A stretch of DNA of 64,000 bases from Cantharellus purpuraceus (lineage: Eukaryota > Basidiomycota > Agaricomycetes > Cantharellales > Hydnaceae). A model generated the notes under the pieces. The model had not been told where the DNA came from, made no database searches, and saw only the letters and a program-made list of their open reading frames with translations. Both the position numbers and the translations under genes were made by a program. Positions 60,140-64,000 of the stretch are shown here, one piece after another (the stretch's first letter is position 1; every line of letters begins with the position of its first letter). The stretch covers positions 1 to 64,000 of the forward strand of contig JALBUN010000047.1 of the NCBI GenBank assembly GCA_025174535.1, in the 5' to 3' direction.

Positions 60140-61500
60140 TCATCCTTTCCTTTGACCTTCAAACCCAAGAGCTGTTCTAAATACATCTGCAGGGGGAAGA
60201 GGAAAGTCATCCGAAAGAGGGGTGTGGTCCGACCCAGGAGTGGAGCTAGGGCTGTGCAGCGAAATATCAGAATCGAGTAAAAATATAATGATCCCAGTCG
60301 TGAAGGGAAAAGGAAACAGCAGACTCACCCGGTACCCGCTGGCGTCACTATACCCTCACCCATGCTCAGTCTGCTCATACCAACAGCAGCTGTCGTATCG
60401 ACTCGTAGATCCGACGACGAGAGCGACGGAGCAACCAGTCCTGGAGAGTCAAGTGCAGCGATCAGGTCATGCATCGCCTTGAGCTCGCGTTCGCGTGTGC
60501 GATCCACGTCATGGTCGTCTGCCTCCAACGCCGCCCCAGGCCGCCCCGAGTCTGTCTCGACCCTGGCCTGCTGCCCCCGTCCCGACTTGGGGGCTGCGCC
60601 GGACCCTGTCGACGAGGCATCAGGGGTGTTGATGGCCGATGTCCCGCGATAATCGACCATCACAGACGATGCCCTCGTGACGACGTGGGTGACGGACGAC
60701 ATCTCCCGTTCGCGGACGTCTGTTGCTGCGAATGGGTATCCGCTCCGTACGAGGGTCTCCGGGTAATCGCTCAGAGACGACGCGGCAATAGAAGAAGAAT
60801 GCGCGTGTGTGTACCGGGAAGATTGAGAGGCGAGCAAACCGGACGTGTCCTGGGTATGATCACCCGAGGACGAGGTTGAGGGTCTGTGCGAATGGGCAGG
60901 CGCGGGCGAAGCATATCTGAATTGGCTCGGGATAGACAGGTTGCCGTTACCAACGTCGGGCTGCGGGAGCGTGGGAGCTGCATCCTGCAGGACCATGCCG
61001 CGAGCAGAGCTGAGCGACAAGAACGACTTGTGAGCACCACGTTCTGATTCCCGGCGCCTCTGATCTTGACGAGTCGGTTGCCCATCTATGCGCGGTTGCT
61101 GACTGCCCGTCTTTCGAGAAACGTTTCGCCGCCTGTTGCGGACTACCATGGTGAGGACGAGAGACAAGGCGAGCAATGCAAAGACGCCAACTGCGATGCC
61201 AGCAATAACAGGTGTGCCGATGGCATTCACAGCTGTCGGGTGGGGTGTCGATGATGGCGTTGAAGAAGTCGAAGACACCGAATCAGACGATGTTACTGTC
61301 AAAGTCGGGAGTGGAATTCCAGCTATGGTTCCTGAATGGCTGGGGTCGGGATCGACATCCAACGTCGACACACTAGAAGGTGGGGTTTGGGATATGGTGG
61401 TGGCAGGCGCAGTTGGCGTGGGGTCAAGTTGTCGGGGACCAAGCTCGAGAATACTACGTACAATAAAAATTGAAGGCATATTAAAAAGACGAAGTAACAA
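60140..61500 (-). CDS. Single-pass membrane protein, Ser/Thr-rich ectodomain
   Basis: No family is recognised. The protein of about 425 residues has a Pro/Ser/Thr-rich N-terminal part (PTPTAPATTISQTPPSS, SSTSSTPSSTPHPTA), one transmembrane helix (VIAGIAVGVFALLALSLVLT) followed by the stop-transfer RNRRRN, and a long Ser/Arg-rich tail. The helix-then-basic pattern and the Ser/Thr ectodomain resemble the giant protein at 15650-21295, on a smaller scale, and many fungal one-helix surface proteins. The first exon ends in PAGTG with donor GTGAGTC near 60327. The last exon, PSSTPGSDHTPLSDDFPLP to FEGQRKG, joins in frame and stops at 60140. The start at 61500 (MLLRLFNMPSIFIV) is uncertain; a 5' exon with a signal peptide may exist. 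Topology is inference. Confidence 0.7.
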
Positions 61501-62746
61501 TCTAAAGTGAAGGGGGCATGAGAGAAGACTGAAGAGACGAGATGAGAGACGACCTGAGAAGAGCGGCTGTGACGCTTTTGCAGACGCTCGCAGGGGCGGC
61601 CGAGATCAGGATCAGAAGTCCCGGCAGTTGTCACTTGATCATTTGATGATCGAGCCCACTTGATCCTGCCACTGCCACCACCAAACTCTGCTCAATCGCT
61701 CACGTGCCGATAATCATATTCATTTTTCAAAATGCCACGCGTGGAATCGACTGTCGTCGTCCTCATCGGCGTACGCAGTCTTCTTCTCAAGCTGTCTATA
61801 CTCAACGGCAGCCATTCGAACGGTCATTCGATATAGGCGGAGTGCCCAAGATCCTGGGCAGGCGAGTTTGACACCCCGCCCCACGGCGCATCCGATACTG
61901 CGAAAAGGCTTGATCACCATGAAATCGATTCCGCTCATGTTCGACAACCCCTTGCGACTATTTTCAGCTCTGAACCACGTCCGCTTGTTGACCAATGAAT
62001 CCAAGAGCGGAGCTGCCGGTGTGGAGACATTATTGCTGGAGTAGGACAGTCTGCTTCAAGAGTTGTTGAAGAACAGACAGCGCCTTCGGAAAGCTGGATT
62101 TGCGCTCTCTGGAACTGCCTATTAAAATGGCTTGAGTACATGCTGTATAGGTTTTGCCTGATGTATCTGACCCACTTTCTAGCTGGTTCCTTTCTATCCC
62201 AAAGTAATTCTAATACATGCATGCACCCAATTGGACAGCACAACTGAATCCACTGGTAGTTCTGCATTGTTCCATTTCTGTCCTGTCCACGTTTGCCGAA
62301 GCATCGCGCGCCCCCATTGGGCCTAAACAACAAACCGAATAAGATACTGCCGTGATCGGACATTGACATGACTACTTGGTTGCCGGTATGGCCGGAGCGG
62401 TGCCTAAACAATTGGTAAAGCCACCACTGACAAGGGCTCTCGCGCACATGCATTGCAAGGAAGGTGCTTCACGAACCACGGATTTTCATCCGGATGTAGC
62501 AAGCTAGAGTCACTATAATCATTTCTTTTGACCATTTTATACTCAGACGTAGACTGGAGCTCGTCGAAATTGCTTCCTTACTGTGCCTACGCAGCTTGCA
62601 ACTGCAGTTTAGAAATGCATCTTTGTGGGAAGCACTTACACGGATGGAGTTACAGAAGTTCCTCTATAAAGCTAGTGAAGTGGTGAGTACATTTCGTCCT
62701 CACATCTCCTCCACATAGCCCTCCCCTGATTTCCAGATAATCTGGA
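61501..62746. other. Intergenic, two unassigned minus-strand frames
   Basis: The minus-strand frames 61720-62004 and 61935-62453 overlap in different phases and show no known domain. They could be exons of an unknown gene or noise. A TATAAA at 62665-62670 precedes the FAD oxidoreductase remnant. Confidence 0.3.
62665..62670 (+). promoter_or_regulatory. Possible TATA box of the FAD oxidoreductase remnant
   Basis: TATAAA lies 82 bases before the ATG at 62747, in a plausible place. Confidence 0.3.
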
Positions 62747-63590
62747 ATGACGTTAACTAACCTCATTCTTTCCTTCATCGTCTGTGCCTTCGTCTACACG
62801 GCCATCTCAGCACTAGTCAGCAAGAAACTTCGAAAGACCTTACAGCATTGGATGACCTTCCTTTACTCGGGATTTCCAGAAAAGAAGGGCATAAGATTAG
62901 CGGCACAGCAGTAGTTTGCGGCGGAAGGCAAGTCACCCTATATTTTTGTAATAAGCTACCATGTCATAAGCACATCTCGAATCATAGCATTGCTGAGTTG
63001 TTTTCCGCCTGAGTATGCGCCGACCACTTCGAGAATGTAATTATAGTCGAACCCAAAGAATCGATTACAACCGCTGAAGGAATGGACACCCAATATCGCG
63101 CTCAGCAGTCTTCGGTGGCCTTTCACGAGCGATCACGAGTTTTTCAATATCCCACTCTCCATGGAGTTCAGGCATTCGCGACCATTGCTCTCAAGAGGTT
63201 GTTTCCCAACTTTGATCGTAAGATTTTAATGGCAGGTTCTCGGTATGTCCCATGGCTTCTGATGTCGATCGGATGGCCCCTGAACTGTGTCTTTCAGCCT
63301 CGTCCCTCCGGATGCCAAATTCCATTGGTCTGGTATTCTAAACCAGACGCCTTGGCACCAATACAGTGTTACCGAGTTTCTAACCGTAACGACTCTTCGA
63401 CGATTAGTCCTGGATACATATCCCATGACAGGGGCAGTGGCTGCGCTCGGTAAAGTAGACTCTTCAGCTGATACTGTCGACTCGGTATGCGTCCGATCCC
63501 TCAGCGGAGAAGAGTTCTCTGTTTCGGCTGCACTGGTTGTCGGTAGGCCTCGCACTTCCCTCCCCTAATCGCTGCAGCCACACAATTGCT
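62747..63590 (+). pseudogene. FAD-dependent oxidoreductase remnant, stop in the FAD motif
   Basis: Parts of a flavin monooxygenase-like oxidoreductase are clear: LDDLPLLGISRKEGHKISG, then GTAVVCGGS/IAELFSA (FAD-binding fold) and VCADHFENVIIVEPKES. The body continues with YRAQQSSVAFHERSRVFQY, PTLHGVQAFATIALKRLFP, LVPPDAKFHWSG and TLRRLVLDTYPM. Three defects are seen. A TGA at 63010-63012 takes the place of the Arg that would follow FSA (CGA to TGA is the simplest change). The second Gly of the FAD loop reads Glu. The frame of the N-terminal ATG (62747) does not run into LDDLP without a shift. The first intron (62929-62987) has a GC donor. The homology fades after SVSAALVVG at about 63549, next to the mitochondrial-like insert. 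It is probably a pseudogene; a real gene with a mis-called base remains possible. Confidence 0.75.
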
Positions 63591-63598
63591 GGGAACTG

Positions 63599-63820
63599 TT
63601 ATATATAAAAATAATAACACAATCAGCAGGAAACCTAATTGATTTAAATCTTTTAGGGCTCTTCAGAGACTATACGCCAGAATTTCTCTATTCTTTAAAT
63701 TTACCTTTTGTCGGTTCACTCTCTTCCCACAGGAATCTGTGAGAAGGGGTTGAGCCTTTGAATACAAATATATCTAAGTTTTCTTATTATTTTACTGGAT
63801 TAATAGAAGGGGATGGAAAC
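63599..63820 (+). other. Nuclear copy of mitochondrial DNA (group I intron, LAGLIDADG)
   Basis: AT-rich sequence unlike its neighbours carries group I intron core words in the right order: AATCAGCAGGAAACC (63620-63634, the Q element with P4/P6 sides) and CTTCAGAGACTATACGCC (63661-63678, the R element with P7/P3 sides). About 100 bases on, a frame reads SYYFTGLIEGDG (63784-63819), the first motif of LAGLIDADG homing endonucleases, which fungal mitochondrial group I introns commonly encode. Both ends are approximate. Confidence 0.72.
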
Positions 63821-64000
63821 CCACCCGCGACGCGAAAGGAACCGGGAACTCGCTTCCCAGAGATTTCAGCAGAAAATTCTTTGACATGCAAATGAAGCGC
63901 ACAGGGAGACTGTGGTAAGTGCCCCGCACCTTCTATGCGCAATCTCACTCCACGAGCTCCTGCTAGGGACGCGTATAAACGGAGGACTATGCATGGAAGG
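63821..64000. other. Right edge, nothing assigned
   Basis: GC content rises again after about 63825, suggesting a return to nuclear sequence. The reading after GLIEGDG does not match the family. A GTAAGT at 63914 could be a splice donor of a gene running off the edge. Confidence 0.3.

Noticed and set aside
61720..62453. Two overlapping minus-strand frames between membrane protein and FAD gene
   Set aside because: Different phases, no domain and no clear splice sites; kept only as unassigned.

Overview
The window looks like nuclear DNA from a filamentous basidiomycete, most likely an Agaricomycete. Genes are split by many short introns of about 50-70 bases with GT...AG ends. The families are typical of mushroom-forming fungi and their relatives: a DUF6534-type membrane protein, a Frag1/DRAM/Sfk1 protein, a GMC oxidoreductase, a cytochrome P450 and a NACHT-WD40 STAND protein. 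LTR retrotransposon debris lies between the genes. Species assignment is inference; I cannot search a database.

Layout, left to right. An isochorismatase-like hydrolase (1136-2269, -), a cytochrome P450 (3941-6219, -), a Frag1/DRAM/Sfk1 membrane protein (7599-8623, -), a DsbA/FrnE-like thioredoxin-fold protein (10344-11182, +) and a frameshifted aldo/keto reductase pseudogene (11737-12940, -). Next is a very large single-pass membrane protein whose ectodomain carries about 16 Gly/Asn/Val repeats (15650-21295, +), then an apolipoprotein N-acyltransferase-like carbon-nitrogen hydrolase (21711-23540, +). A complete but dead Ty1/copia element with a perfect target-site duplication occupies 23808-30358 and is itself interrupted by two solo LTRs. 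It is followed by a GMC oxidoreductase (31612-34120, -) divergent from a DUF6534-like protein (34407-36338, +), a fatty-acid hydroxylase family protein (39493-41029, +), a casein kinase 1 with a C-terminal di-cysteine (43464-45567, +) and a small putative mitochondrial protein (46160-47033, +).

From 47.9 to 53.6 kb lies a transposon graveyard of nested solo LTRs. I can assign perfect 5-bp target-site duplications to four insertions there and to three more (the copia element and its two passengers) at 23.8-30.4 kb, which gives a relative insertion order. Next to it is a NACHT-WD40 gene (53676-58752, +) whose linker is built from tandemly duplicated exon-intron units. The right end holds a single-pass membrane protein (60140-61500, -) and a decayed FAD-dependent oxidoreductase (about 62747-63590, +). 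That oxidoreductase abuts what looks like a nuclear copy of mitochondrial DNA, with group I intron core elements and a LAGLIDADG motif.

The genes form no evident pathway cluster. The unifying theme is duplication and decay: repeat-expanded surface and STAND proteins, tandem exon duplication, nested LTRs, and CpG-type transitions that made stop codons in the copia pol and the FAD gene. Exon boundaries were read by eye from splice signals and frame, so small boundary errors are possible.
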